Numbered from the stretch's first letter, positions 1 through 9,265 are shown. The stretch: DNA of 64,000 bases from Dactylosporangium sp040689395 (GCF_040689395.1 NZ_JBFAZX010000021.1:1-64000), one strand, 5' to 3'. The notes: generated by a model not told the origin, from the sequence alone. Translations and numbers: made by a program.

Positions 1-104
1 GGTAGTGCTTGTTCACCATCGTGTTCCAGGACTCCTGATCTCCCGGGACCATCAACATCCCAGGTTCAAGTGTCCAAGATCAGGGGGCAACTCCCTACGG
101 CCAG

Positions 105-1742
105 TTGTTGGAAGACCTGTTCGGGCGTCCTGGCGGCGACCTGTTGCGCGAGCACCTGGACCGGATGAGCAACGCGGAGTACCAGCGGTTGCTGCGTTGC
201 ACCCCGGAACAGTTGCGCGAGCGGTTGCCCGGCCAAGGCGACGGGGCCGAGCAACTTGCCGGCCTGATCGCCGGCGTGGACGACGACAGCCTGATCGAGG
301 CGATCGGCAATCTGGGCGGCCACGACCTGCGTGCGCTGGATCAGGCGTACGCGTCGATCGACGACTCCCGCCCGACCGTGATCTTCGCGTACACCGTCAA
401 AGGCTACGGTCTGCCCACCCAGGGACACCCGCAGAACCACTCCTCACTGCTGACCGACGAGCAGATGCGTGAACTGGCGGCACGGCTGGGTACCGACCCG
501 CAGCGACCCTGGCAGCGATTCCCCCAAACCAGCGCGGCAGCACAGCTGTGTACCCGTACCGCGCAGCGGCTGCGCCGCGATCCGGTGCCGGGCTCAGCCG
601 CACTCGAACTGCCCACCGACATCGGCCGCATCCCGTCGGGCACGTCCACGACCCAGGCCGCACTCGGCCGTACCCTGCTCGATCTGACCCGTCAGGCCCC
701 GAAGGTCGCCCGCCGGGTGGTGACGGTCAGCCCGGACGTCAGTTCCAGCACCAACCTGGGCGGCTGGGTGAACAAGGTCGGGGTGTGGTCACCGCGCGAG
801 CGGGTGGACTGGTTCGCCGACGACAGCGAGACCATTCTGCACTGGCGAGAGCACCCGTCCGGACAGCACATCGAGTTAGGCATCGCCGAGACCAACCTGG
901 TCGGCCTGCTCGGCGAGCTGGGCGCCACGTGGAGCCGATGGGGCCAGCCGCTGCTACCGATCGGGGTGGTCTACGACCCATTCGTGGCCCGCGCCCTCGA
1001 GCCATGGTCATTCGGCATCTACGCGGGCGGCCAGTCGATCCTGGTGGGTACGCCGTCGGGGGTCAGCCTGGCGCCCGAGGGCGGCGCCCACCAGTCCATC
1101 ACCACCCCATCCATCGGCCTGGAGCAACCCGGCTGCGTCTGTTACGAGCCGGCATTCGCCATCGACGTGGAGTGGACCCTGCTGGCCAGTCTGGCGCGGC
1201 TCGGCCGGCCGGACGGCACGTCGGCCTACCTGCGGCTGTCCACCCGCCCGGTGGATCAGACTCTCGCCGCTGTACCGGCGGATCCCGCGGCCCGGGAGCG
1301 TCGCCGTCGCCAGGTGGTTGCCGGCGCGTACCCGCTGCGCCGGCACGCCGACCCGGCGGTGACCATCGCCGCGATGGGTGCGCTGGTGCCCGAGGCGTTG
1401 GCCGCCGCCAACCGGCTGGAGGCGGTCGGAATTGGCGCGGACGTGCTCTGCGTGACCAGTCCCGGCCTGCTCTTCGAGGCTTTGCAGTCCCGGCAAGGCC
1501 GGTCGCAGAGTCCGAGCTGGATCCTGGACCAGATCTTCCCCACCCACCGCGCCACTCCACTGGTGACCGTGCTCGATGGACATCCGCACACGTTGGCGTT
1601 CCTGTCCACGATCCACCAGGTACGCGGTATCGCGCTGGGGGTAACCAGCTTCGGCCAGTCCGGCTCGATCGAGGACGTCTACCGCTACCACGGTATAGAC
1701 GCCGACAGCGTCGTGCGCGCCGCGCTCGACCTGACCGATTGA
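105..1742 (+). pseudogene. 5'-truncated homodimeric 2-oxoacid dehydrogenase E1 (AceE/MdeB-like)
   Basis: The roughly 545 readable residues match the middle and C-terminal parts of thiamine-dependent homodimeric E1 enzymes, which decarboxylate pyruvate or 2-oxobutyrate. Visible landmarks are the GGHDLRALDQAY and FAYTVKGYGLPTQGHPQNHSSLL segments of the N-terminal domain end, the transketolase-like pyrimidine domain (IELGIAETNLVGLLGELG, then a PEGGAHQS motif) and the C-terminal domain. Full-length relatives have about 780-900 residues, so the part that should bind the thiamine pyrophosphate is missing. Recognisable homology begins near base 96, and the frame hits a stop at 36-38, so the loss lies inside the window. 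No ribosome binding site precedes base 105. I infer a gene remnant. A separate intact E1a/E1b complex lies at 6.3-8.4 kb. Confidence 0.7.
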
Positions 1743-1788
1743 CGCGCGCCGCCGGGGGCCCAGCGGAACCGGACCGGGTGTACTCGGT

Positions 1789-1828
1789 GCGAGCGGATCC
1801 TCCCACAGCAGCGCGAGGATCCGCTCGC
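1789..1828 (+). terminator. Perfect 14-bp hairpin after the E1 remnant
   Basis: Bases 1789-1802 are exactly complementary to 1815-1828, with a 12-base loop. The hairpin lies about 50 bases past the E1 stop codon. There is no clear T-tract, which is common for actinomycete terminators, so termination is likely but not proven. Confidence 0.5.
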
Positions 1829-1893
1829 TCTGCGTCGGGCTGAAGCGTCGACGCATTTGTCCTGGTGAACCACCGGCATTGGCTACGCGGATG

Positions 1894-1910
1894 GGTTATA
1901 ATACTTAACC
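1894..1910 (+). promoter_or_regulatory. TATAAT-like -10 element inside a small palindrome
   Basis: A perfect TATAAT sits at 1897-1902 in an unusually AT-rich stretch upstream of the peptide/amidohydrolase pair. It lies within the interrupted palindrome GGTTA-N7-TAACC (1894-1910), so a regulator bound there would cover the -10 box. No good -35 box is visible at the normal distance. Calling it an operator is inference. Confidence 0.4.
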
Positions 1911-2015
1911 GATAGGAATTATTGACAAGAGGCGCCCGGTGCCCCGACGCTGGGTTGACCGCGCCGCGCTCGCGCTCGCGGTACTCAGGAAAGCTCGCTG
2001 AAGAAGGTTGTGCCC

Positions 2016-2207
2016 ATGACGACCACGCCCGTCGACGCCACCCGCGTCGTGATAGCCGCCGAGAAGCTACGCAGGAAGCCGTCCGCCGGTCGCGACCTCG
2101 TGATCCTGGAGGAACACCGCGAGGCGCCCGAGGCCGCCTCCGGCTCGTTCTCGGCCTACAGCGTCGGCCCCGCGCGTCCGGTCGCCACGGCCACCGAGGC
2201 CGGGTGA
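2016..2207 (+). CDS. 63-residue peptide coupled to an amidohydrolase; possible precursor peptide
   Basis: I recognise no family. The ATG at 2016 is chosen because AAGAAGG at 2001-2007 lies 8 bases before it; the GTG at 2010 is too close. The N-terminal half is basic (KLRRKPSAGR), the middle acidic (ILEEHREAPE), and the C-terminal third is rich in small residues (AASGSFSAYSVGP followed by alternating Ala, Pro and Thr). There is no signal peptide, membrane segment or cysteine. Its stop overlaps the start of the amidohydrolase (GTGA), so the two are translationally coupled. The layout fits a small modified peptide with its enzyme, or a small accessory protein. Function unknown. Confidence 0.55.
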   Translation: MTTTPVDATRVVIAAEKLRRKPSAGRDLVILEEHREAPEAASGSFSAYSVGPARPVATATEAG

Positions 2208-3154
2208 TCGCGGTGGCTACCCTTGACGAGGCCCAGGTCCTCGACATCCACACGCACTGGCGACCGGCCGGATGGCAGAGATGGGCCGGCCCGGCCTCCG
2301 TCGCGAGTGATCTCGGCGCGACCGAGGATCTCGCCGGCCTGGCCGCGGAGAGCGCGGCGGCGGGCGTCGACCTGCGGGCCCTCAGCGCCCCGGTCGAGTT
2401 CCTGTTCGGTCCGGCCGGCGACGTTACATCGGCGGACATCAACGCCGTCAACGAGCACCTCGCCGGGCACGTGCAGGCCGGCGACAGGTTCCTGGGGCTG
2501 GCGACGGTGGACGCCTACGCGGGTGACGCCGGTGCCGAACAGGCGCGGTACGCGATCGAGGAGCTGGGCCTGCACGGCCTGGTCCTGGACTCCTCGCGGC
2601 ACGGGAAGTACCTCGGCTCGCCCGAGGCCTTCGCGACCCTCGAACTCGCCGCGCAGCTCGGTGTGCCGGTGTTCGTCCACCCGGTCCAGGCGCCGGACGC
2701 CGACGTCCTGCTCGGCGCCGCCGGACGCTCCGGCAACGCGATCGGCCGCGGCCTGCAGAACGGGGTCTCGTTGCTCTCCGCGCTGCACGCCGGCCTGCTG
2801 GCCCGGCTGCCGGACCTGCGGCTGGTCTTCACCGCCCTCGGCCACGGCGCCCTGCTCTACGCCGCCGAGGAGCTGGCCGAGCACCGCGGACGCCTCACCG
2901 ACGACGGTGCCGGCGCCAACCTCTACTTCGACACGCTGCGGTTCAGCGTCCCGCTGCTGCGCTACCTCGGTGAGGTGCTCGGTCCCGAGCGGATCATCGT
3001 CGGCAGCGACTGGCCGCTGCGTCGCGACGCCCGACGGCCGCACATCGACGAGTCCCTCACGGCGGCGGGCTTCGACGCCGCGCAGCAGGAGCTGATCCGG
3101 GTCGGCAACGCCCGGCGGCTGTTCCAGCTTCGGACCACGCGACTCACGACCTGA
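2204..3154 (+). CDS. Amidohydrolase family protein (amidohydrolase-2 / ACMSD-like TIM barrel)
   Basis: This 316-residue protein has the marks of the metal-dependent amidohydrolase-2 family, whose members hydrolyse or decarboxylate small ring compounds. There is an N-terminal DIHTHW motif (HxH metal ligands on strand 1), a VFVHPVQ segment with the next metal histidine in mid-protein, and a C-terminal GSDWPLRRD motif carrying the catalytic aspartate. Such proteins usually have about 280-350 residues, so it looks complete. The start is taken as the GTG that overlaps the preceding peptide's stop by four bases; a GTG nine bases later is possible. Substrate unknown. Bottromycin BotAH shows that amidohydrolases can act on peptides, but nothing here proves that role. 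Confidence 0.85.
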   Translation: MIAVATLDEAQVLDIHTHWRPAGWQRWAGPASVASDLGATEDLAGLAAESAAAGVDLRALSAPVEFLFGPAGDVTSADINAVNEHLAGHVQAGDRFLGLATVDAYAGDAGAEQARYAIEELGLHGLVLDSSRHGKYLGSPEAFATLELAAQLGVPVFVHPVQAPDADVLLGAAGRSGNAIGRGLQNGVSLLSALHAGLLARLPDLRLVFTALGHGALLYAAEELAEHRGRLTDDGAGANLYFDTLRFSVPLLRYLGEVLGPERIIVGSDWPLRRDARRPHIDESLTAAGFDAAQQELIRVGNARRLFQLRTTRLTT

Positions 3155-3547
3155 CAACCACCACCCTCCACGGAGATGACCGATGCCGTGCTATGCGATC
3201 GCGAGGAAGGCGGCGCGGCGGCGTTGGCCGAGCACGGCATCGCGCCGCGGGGCCTGCCCACTCGTAGGGTGTGACGCCAAGGAGGCCAGGCGGCCACCAC
3301 GAAATCATCGTCCGTTGTGGACAGTACGAATGATGTCGCGGTGGCCGCTGGCCACAGCGTAGATTCCGCCGGGTGGTGGCAGGTGTTCGAGGGTGTCATG
3401 GATCGGATCGGTGGCCGGTCCGGACGTGATCGTCTCCGGTCATCCGGCTTGTGTCATCCTGACCGTCCGAGCGTAGGGACCCACGACCAGTGGGCGAACA
3501 GCACGGATGCTGGTGAGACAAGTCCTACGCGTGATATGGCTCAGACT
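3155..3547. other. Gap with a possible transposase N-terminal remnant
   Basis: No intact gene is seen here. On the plus strand from about 3317 a short reading frame (DSAGWWQVFEGVMDRIGGRSGR) resembles the N-terminus of IS701/IS4-like transposases, in which a tryptophan is followed by a helical segment and GRFGR. It degenerates after some 35 residues. I read this as a decayed insertion sequence, with low certainty. Confidence 0.3.
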
Positions 3548-5005
3548 CTATGAGTGCATCGTTGGAGTGGAGATCGGGGAGTCGAGGTGTCCGCGCGGGC
3601 GAGCCGGGAGGTGAATTGGGACACCCAGCGCAAGGTGTGCAGCCTCGGGGTACTGCTCGCTGAGCGTCGGGTGCGGGTGGATTGTGGCTGCTAAGTCCTC
3701 CAGCGTCGCACCCATTTCAACGGCCAATGTCCCCTCGCTGATCAGGTCGCTGGCGTGCGGGCCTACCGCATGTACACCCACCACCGCTTGCGTGGCACGA
3801 TCGGCGACGATTTCGATATGCCCCTGCGTCGTTGTCATTGTCTGGGCTCGGCCAGAGGCGGATAGCGGGAACCTGGCCACGATTGGATCTACGCCGACGG
3901 CACGTGCCTGCCGCTCGTTCAGTCCAGTTGACGCGATCTCCGGGTCGGTGAACACCACGGTGGGGATGGCCTTGGGCGTGAAGGCCACGCGGTGTCCGGA
4001 CAACGCCTCGGCCGCGACAAGTGCCTCCGCTGACGCCTTGTGCGCCAAGGCCGGACCCTCGGTGATGTCGCCAATTGCCGCCACGTGAGCAGACACCCGC
4101 CTGTCGGTCTGAACAGCGATCAGCCCACGCGCGTCGGGTGTGACGCCCAGTCGGTCCAGCCCGAGCTGGTCGGTATTCGGCGTGCGACCGACTGTGACGA
4201 GAACCTTGTCCGCTTTGATGTGTTGAAGGTGGGTACCCACTTTGACACGCACTGCGCCCGCGTCATAGCCCTCGGCAACCGCCGAGGTCATGACGGTGAC
4301 ACCGAGCTGACGAAGACGAGATAGCACCGGCTTCACTAGCGACGGGTCCATGGTCGGCAGGATGCGATCGGATACCTCCACGATGGTTACCTCGGCTCCG
4401 AGCTTGGCCATCGCCGTTGCGAGCTCAACGCCGCTGTAGCCGGCTCCCACGACGACCAACGACGCCGGTACCGCTCTGAGAGCGAGCAAGTCGGTAGAGT
4501 CCAGTACTTGGACGCCATCGCGGCGCAGCGCACCCAGCTCGGTGGGCCGGGATCCGGTGGCGATGATGACATCGCTGAACTCATAGAAACGAGTGGTCCC
4601 AGCGGTCGTTTCCACAACCGCTTGATTGGGTCGAGTGAAGCGGAGATCACCAGCGACAATCGTGACACCGGCCGCACGCAGCAACGCGCGCACTCCCCCG
4701 GTCAGGTCGTCGACAACTCGGCTCCGCCACGTCTGCCACGCTGCTAAATCGACCGAGCAGTTGCCCTGCAGACCCATGTGCGCCGATGAGGTGGTGGTGT
4801 GCGCTGCGGACGCGACCTCGATGAGTGCCTTGCTGGGGATACAGCCAACGTGCAGGCACACGCCGCCGACGCCGGTGTCACCGCGGCGGTCGACGAGCAC
4901 GACCTCACGACCGAGCTGCGCGCCACGGATCGCCGCTACATAGCCACCCGGTCCACCGCCCACAATGAGGAGGTCGGCTGCCTCCGGAATCTCGCCGACG
5001 ACCAT
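3548..5005 (-). CDS. lpdA: Dihydrolipoyl dehydrogenase (E3)
   Basis: This 485-residue flavoprotein reoxidises the lipoyl groups of the 2-oxoacid dehydrogenase complex and passes electrons to NAD. The FAD-binding GGGPGG lies at residues 16-21, the redox disulfide motif GGVCLHVGCIPSK spans about residues 47-59 (Cys50 and Cys55), a second nucleotide fold (VVGAGYSGVELA) is in mid-protein, and the C-terminal HPHPTLSE carries the catalytic His and Glu. Length is normal for E3. Its start lies one base from the stop of the E2 gene, so it is the last gene of a four-gene operon (E1a, E1b, E2, E3). Confidence 0.95.
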   Translation of the reverse strand: MVVGEIPEAADLLIVGGGPGGYVAAIRGAQLGREVVLVDRRGDTGVGGVCLHVGCIPSKALIEVASAAHTTTSSAHMGLQGNCSVDLAAWQTWRSRVVDDLTGGVRALLRAAGVTIVAGDLRFTRPNQAVVETTAGTTRFYEFSDVIIATGSRPTELGALRRDGVQVLDSTDLLALRAVPASLVVVGAGYSGVELATAMAKLGAEVTIVEVSDRILPTMDPSLVKPVLSRLRQLGVTVMTSAVAEGYDAGAVRVKVGTHLQHIKADKVLVTVGRTPNTDQLGLDRLGVTPDARGLIAVQTDRRVSAHVAAIGDITEGPALAHKASAEALVAAEALSGHRVAFTPKAIPTVVFTDPEIASTGLNERQARAVGVDPIVARFPLSASGRAQTMTTTQGHIEIVADRATQAVVGVHAVGPHASDLISEGTLAVEMGATLEDLAATIHPHPTLSEQYPEAAHLALGVPIHLPARPRGHLDSPISTPTMHS

Positions 5006-5006
5006 G

Positions 5007-6302
5007 TCAGCTGCTCCGTCCGATGAGAAGGTACGGGTTCACGAGCGCGGCCGCGAGGTCATTGACGAACGCTCCGAGAACGTTGCCGTCGATGAGCCGG
5101 TGGTCGGCGGATACCGCGATCGGCAGCGTCGGACGAACCTCTGGCCTGCCGTCGACGGCAACGACCGCATCGCGGATGCGGCCAAAACCGGCGATGGCCA
5201 CTTCCGGAGGTTTGATGATCGGCGTTCCAAGCCATGTGCCGTAGGAACCGAAATTGCTGATCGTGAAGGTGCCGCCGCCGAGTTGGTCAAGGCGGACACG
5301 GTGGTCCCGGACAGCGTCCGCGAGCTGGGCGACTCCTGCACTGATCTCGAACACATCGAGCAGGTCAGCATCCTGGAGAACGGGGACGACCAAACCTCCA
5401 GAGCTCGCGGTGGCAATGCCGAGATTCACGCGAGCGTGATAAGTAATCGTGTTCTCTTGGCAATCAATGCTTGCATTGAGGACCGGGTGAGACCGCAGGG
5501 CTCGTACGCAGGCCATCGCCAACAATGGCAGGAACGTGAACTTAGGACCCTCGGCCGGCGCGCTGGCGCGCAATGTCCGGTGCGCCACGACCAGCTCGGT
5601 GGCGTCAATCTCGCGGAACTCGGTGATGTGCGGGACGGTCTGCCATGCCTCGGTCATCGATCGGGCGATCTGGCGACGTACGCCGCGCAACGGTTCAACC
5701 CTGTCGCGACCACGTTCAGATTTCGACGACGCCGAAGACACGAGCGTCGGATGCGTCGACGGCCCGACGGGCCGGGTCTCGGTGGGCCTGGTTCCAGCGG
5801 CGGCGCGGTCGACATCCTCACGCGTGACGCGGCCGGCAGGCCCGGTGCCCGCAACCGCGCTCAGATCCACTCCCATCGCGACGGCATGCTTTCGCGTCGA
5901 CGGTGAGGCAAGCACGAAAGTGGCATTGGCGCCCCCACTTGGACGAGGCGGCTGACGGTCGTCAGCCGGGACGCGCGCCGGTGGCGGCGGGGCTGCCGGG
6001 GACCGACGTGCGGGCTGGGTGTCCGCGGCACGGTGAGGAGCTCCGGCTTCCGTCGAAGTGTCATCTACCTCTAGGGCGATGAGTACCGAACCTACAGGCA
6101 CCGTGTCGCCGGGCGCGCCGCCAAGTTCACGGACGAAACCGCTGACCGGAGAAGGGATCTCGACCATCGCCTTCGCAGTCTCGACCTCGACGATCTCCTG
6201 GTCGGCGGTCACCCTATCGCCGATCTCGACCAACCAGCGAACGATCTCGGCCTCGGTCAGACCTTCTCCAAGATCAGGAAGAGTGAATTCGTACCTCATC
6301 AC
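5007..6302 (-). CDS. Dihydrolipoamide acyltransferase (E2) of a 2-oxoacid dehydrogenase
   Basis: This E2 core subunit of 431 residues transfers an acyl group from E1 to coenzyme A. One lipoyl domain occupies about residues 1-82 with the lipoylated lysine in the VETAKAMVEI motif (Lys44). A Pro/Ala-rich linker follows, then a peripheral subunit-binding domain (SPSTRKHAVAMGVDLSAV...GRVTREDV, roughly 130-170) and the catalytic domain ending in SADHRLIDGN near residue 400, where His and Asp are catalytic. A single lipoyl domain resembles branched-chain or acetoin-type E2 enzymes, but substrate cannot be fixed by eye. Its start overlaps the E1b stop by four bases. Confidence 0.93.
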   Translation of the reverse strand: MMRYEFTLPDLGEGLTEAEIVRWLVEIGDRVTADQEIVEVETAKAMVEIPSPVSGFVRELGGAPGDTVPVGSVLIALEVDDTSTEAGAPHRAADTQPARRSPAAPPPPARVPADDRQPPRPSGGANATFVLASPSTRKHAVAMGVDLSAVAGTGPAGRVTREDVDRAAAGTRPTETRPVGPSTHPTLVSSASSKSERGRDRVEPLRGVRRQIARSMTEAWQTVPHITEFREIDATELVVAHRTLRASAPAEGPKFTFLPLLAMACVRALRSHPVLNASIDCQENTITYHARVNLGIATASSGGLVVPVLQDADLLDVFEISAGVAQLADAVRDHRVRLDQLGGGTFTISNFGSYGTWLGTPIIKPPEVAIAGFGRIRDAVVAVDGRPEVRPTLPIAVSADHRLIDGNVLGAFVNDLAAALVNPYLLIGRSS

Positions 6303-7282
6303 GCCGCCATCCTGGCGAGATCACGGGCCGCAGCGACAAGCCGGTCAACGCCTGGAACGTAGAAGTCCTCCACGCCCGCAAGTGGATAAGGCGTGTCGGG
6401 TGCGGTCACCCGTACGACCGGGGCTTCCAACCTATAGAAGACCTCATCGTTGATGGTCGCGACGATCTCTGCGCCGAAGCCGGCCGTGAGCGGTGCTTCA
6501 TGGGCGATGACGACGCGCCCAGTCCGTTCAACTGCCGCCACGATGCCTTCGACATCGAGAGGCACAAGTGAGCGCAGGTCCAACACGTGTGCCGAGATCC
6601 CCTCCTCGGCGAGCACGGCGGCTGCACGCTCGGCGGTCTGCACCATAGCGCTCCACGCGATGATCGTGACGTCCTCGCCTTCGCACGCGATGCGGGCCTT
6701 GCCCAATGGCACGGTATAATCTTCGCTCGGAACCTCGCCCTTGATGAGCCGATACCCCCTCAGGGGCTCGCAGAACAGCACAGGGTCCTCGTCGCGAATT
6801 GATGCGAGCAGTAGTCCTTTGGCATCGTATGCCGTCGCCGGCATGACAATCTTCAGGCCAGGGAATTGCGCGAATTGGGCCTCATACGCGTCACAGTGGT
6901 GCTCGGGGGTTCGCACCAGGCCACCGAACGGCGCGCGAATAGTGAGAGGCACCCGAAAACGCCCCTGGGAACGATAGCGCATCCGCGCGATGTGCGGCCC
7001 GATCTGATGGAACGCTTGGTGGCTGAAGCCCAAGAACTGCATCTCCACTACCGGGATGAGACCAGAAATCGCCAATCCCAGCGCCGAACCCGCAATCACT
7101 GCCTCGGCGAGCGGCATATCAACAACGCGTTGCTCACCGAACCTGTCCTGCAGCCCATCGGTTGCCCGAAACACACCGCCGAGCCTACCGACGTCTTGAC
7201 CGAGCACCATGACCCGCTCATCGCGTTCCATCTCCATCGTCAGAGCCTCGCGAATCGCGTCCAACATCGTCATTATTGGCAT
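6299..7282 (-). CDS. 2-oxoacid dehydrogenase E1 beta subunit
   Basis: This 327-residue beta chain belongs to a heterotetrameric thiamine-dependent E1. Family marks are the N-terminal MTMLDAIREALTMEMERD, the LGQDVGRLGGVFRAT segment, the E-x-x-F motif in VEMQFLGFSHQAF, and a C-terminal transketolase domain (DLRSLVPLDVEGIV, then HEAPLTAGFGAEI). The length is standard. It lies between E1a (two-base gap) and E2 (four-base overlap), which supports one co-translated complex. Homologues include PdhB, BkdB and AcoB; the sequence alone does not decide between pyruvate, branched-chain and acetoin substrates. Confidence 0.93.
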   Translation of the reverse strand: MPIMTMLDAIREALTMEMERDERVMVLGQDVGRLGGVFRATDGLQDRFGEQRVVDMPLAEAVIAGSALGLAISGLIPVVEMQFLGFSHQAFHQIGPHIARMRYRSQGRFRVPLTIRAPFGGLVRTPEHHCDAYEAQFAQFPGLKIVMPATAYDAKGLLLASIRDEDPVLFCEPLRGYRLIKGEVPSEDYTVPLGKARIACEGEDVTIIAWSAMVQTAERAAAVLAEEGISAHVLDLRSLVPLDVEGIVAAVERTGRVVIAHEAPLTAGFGAEIVATINDEVFYRLEAPVVRVTAPDTPYPLAGVEDFYVPGVDRLVAAARDLARMAA

Positions 7283-7284
7283 CG

Positions 7285-8376
7285 TCAGCGGCCCTGCCCT
7301 GTGAACTCTGAACGCTGCCGGCGTATTCTCGCTGGGGCGTCGGCGTATAGGTGGTCGAACAGTAGATCCGCGGTCGGCGCGCCTCGAGATGCCGCAGCCG
7401 CGAGAGCTCCATCTACCGTCTCGCGATTCCGCTCCTCGACGGCTGCCGCGATGCTCTTACTCCAGAGACCGCAGGTAGTCAGGTACTGCTCGACCCGTGA
7501 TATCGGGTCCCGGCCCAGCCATGAATCTCTCTCCGCAGGGTCGACATACCGGCTCGGGTCGTCAGCAGTGTTGTGCGGGCCGACTCGATATGTAATCGCT
7601 TCGATCAGCGTGGGCCCGTCACCGGCCCGGGCCCGCGCCACCGCTTCGGCCGTCACCTGATGAACGGCAAGAAGATCGTTACCGTCGACCAGGATCCCCG
7701 GCATTCCGTATCCTGGGGCCCGAGCTGCGAGGCTGGTTGCGGCAGACTGCTTCGACCGCGGCGTGGAGATCGCCCAGCCATTGTTGGACAGTAAGAACAC
7801 AACCGGCGCCTTGAGGATGCCAGCCAGGTTCATAGCCTCGTGCGCATCACCTTCAGAGGATGCGCCATCGCCGAAGTAGGCGAGCACGACTCCGTCTTGA
7901 TCTTGTCGCCGCAGCCCCCAGGCCAATCCGACCGCGTGCGGCAACTGCGATGCAAGTGCGATGTTCAAAGGAAGGCAGCGCACGCCCTGGGGTACTTCGG
8001 CTCCGCGCGGGTCGCCGAGGAAATAGAGGATGAAGTGTTCGAGGGGGAAGCCCTGTCGTAACAGCGCCGGAAGCTCCCGGTACTGGGGTACTACCCAATC
8101 ACGGCTCGGATCCAGCGCAGCGGCTGAGCCAGTAACGGCGGCCTCCTGCCCTCGAACTTGAGAAAACGTGCCGAATCTGCCCTGCCGCTGAAGCCGCATG
8201 GCCTTGTCGTCAAACATCCGGGTAAGCAGCATCAACTCCATTGCGTCGGCAAGATCACTGCCGCTGAGGGTAGGCGTAACGCCTGCCGCGATCGTGCCAT
8301 CGGGCGCCAGGATGCAGTGCGGGGCGGAAACATCCTGCCGCGCCGGAAAATGTGCTTCGGCCTGAACCATCGGCAA
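7285..8376 (-). CDS. 2-oxoacid dehydrogenase E1 alpha subunit
   Basis: This 363-residue alpha chain carries thiamine pyrophosphate and decarboxylates the 2-oxoacid. The thiamine-binding motif is visible as FGDGASSEGDAHEAMNLAG followed by LLSNNGWAIS, and the TYRVGPHNTADDPSRY loop matches the phosphorylatable loop region of pyruvate and branched-chain E1 alpha chains. Length is normal. It is the first gene of the E1a-E1b-E2-E3 set and begins 38 bases after an SDR gene on the same strand, so the SDR is probably in the same transcript. The neighbouring catabolic genes suggest it processes a 2-oxoacid made by that pathway; this is inference. Confidence 0.92.
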   Translation of the reverse strand: MPMVQAEAHFPARQDVSAPHCILAPDGTIAAGVTPTLSGSDLADAMELMLLTRMFDDKAMRLQRQGRFGTFSQVRGQEAAVTGSAAALDPSRDWVVPQYRELPALLRQGFPLEHFILYFLGDPRGAEVPQGVRCLPLNIALASQLPHAVGLAWGLRRQDQDGVVLAYFGDGASSEGDAHEAMNLAGILKAPVVFLLSNNGWAISTPRSKQSAATSLAARAPGYGMPGILVDGNDLLAVHQVTAEAVARARAGDGPTLIEAITYRVGPHNTADDPSRYVDPAERDSWLGRDPISRVEQYLTTCGLWSKSIAAAVEERNRETVDGALAAAASRGAPTADLLFDHLYADAPARIRRQRSEFTGQGR

Positions 8377-8414
8377 CTGCCTCTCGGATGGGACGTACAG
8401 GTACGCGAGTTGAC

Positions 8415-9197
8415 CTAGGAGTTGCCGTTCACCACGAACCCGCCGTCAACGACCAGGGTCTGCCCCGTTATGTAGGACCCGTGCGGCGAGAGCAGGAATG
8501 CTACGGCGCCGGCGATCTCGCCCGGCTGGGCTAGGCGACCAAGTGGAATGCGGGCTTCCAGAGCCGGGAGGCTCAGTGCGCCGGACGTGAGACCGGTGTC
8601 GACCATTTCGGTGCGAGTCCATCCCGGTGCAACACAATTCACGCGTACAGAGTCGCGGGCCCATTCAAGAGCGAGAGTGCGGCTCAGGCCCTCGACCGCC
8701 GCCTTGGATGCACTGTAGGCGGCACGTCCGCTCAGCCCAACAGCCGCACCAATCGACGAGATGTTCACTATCGCACCGCTACCGCGTGCCCGCATCCCTG
8801 AGGCGAAGGCACGGCAGCACCGAAAGGCTCCGGTCAGGTCGGTACCGAGGACTCGATCCCAGTCCTCGTCGGTGACCTCGACGGCATCACCTCTCGTGAT
8901 GATGCCCGCGTTGTTCACAAGCGCCGTTACCGGACCCAACGCTTCAGCGACGCTCACTGCCGCCATGACTGACGCCTCGTCGGTCACGTCCATACGCACG
9001 CCGCGCACGACCGCACCAGGGGCCGCCATCTCTTCAATCCGCCCGCAGGCGGCAATCGCAGCGCGTTCGTCACGGCTTCCGATGACCACGCGATATCCGC
9101 GAACGGCGAGTTCGGTCGCAATAGCCAGCCCGATCCCCTTCGCGCCACCGGTAACGACGGCAACCCCTGGAGCGGAAACAGGATCGTTGATGATCAC
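8415..9197 (-). CDS. SDR family NAD(P)-dependent oxidoreductase
   Basis: This classical short-chain dehydrogenase has about 260 residues. The cofactor motif is TGGAKGIG, followed by NNAG and the catalytic Ser...Tyr-x-x-x-Lys set (NISSIGAAVGLSGRAAYSASK), and it ends with the family-typical GSYITGQTLVVDGGF. I place the start at a GTG preceded by GGAGG at a spacing of 7 bases; a GTG two codons upstream lies too close to that site. It leads the operon that continues into the 2-oxoacid dehydrogenase genes. It probably oxidises a hydroxyl of the sugar-acid-derived intermediate; the substrate cannot be read from sequence. Confidence 0.9.
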   Translation of the reverse strand: MIINDPVSAPGVAVVTGGAKGIGLAIATELAVRGYRVVIGSRDERAAIAACGRIEEMAAPGAVVRGVRMDVTDEASVMAAVSVAEALGPVTALVNNAGIITRGDAVEVTDEDWDRVLGTDLTGAFRCCRAFASGMRARGSGAIVNISSIGAAVGLSGRAAYSASKAAVEGLSRTLALEWARDSVRVNCVAPGWTRTEMVDTGLTSGALSLPALEARIPLGRLAQPGEIAGAVAFLLSPHGSYITGQTLVVDGGFVVNGNS

Positions 9198-9224
9198 GAA
9201 CACCCCTCCCTATGTTGGGTAGGA

Positions 9225-9265
9225 ATGCATCCTTGCATGCACTAGCCCATGCGAGCAAGGATGCA
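9225..9265. promoter_or_regulatory. Nested inverted repeats upstream of the SDR operon (putative operator)
   Basis: TGCATCCTTGC (9226-9236) is exactly complementary to GCAAGGATGCA (9255-9265). Inside and overlapping it is a GCAT-N6-ATGC palindrome (9227-9240), a shape typical of GntR/FadR-type operators. It lies 28 or more bases upstream of the SDR start. A 13-of-16 match to bases 9225-9240 occurs at 24462-24477, upstream of the other leftward operon. The GntR protein encoded at 10.1 kb is the obvious candidate binder. Confidence 0.5.
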
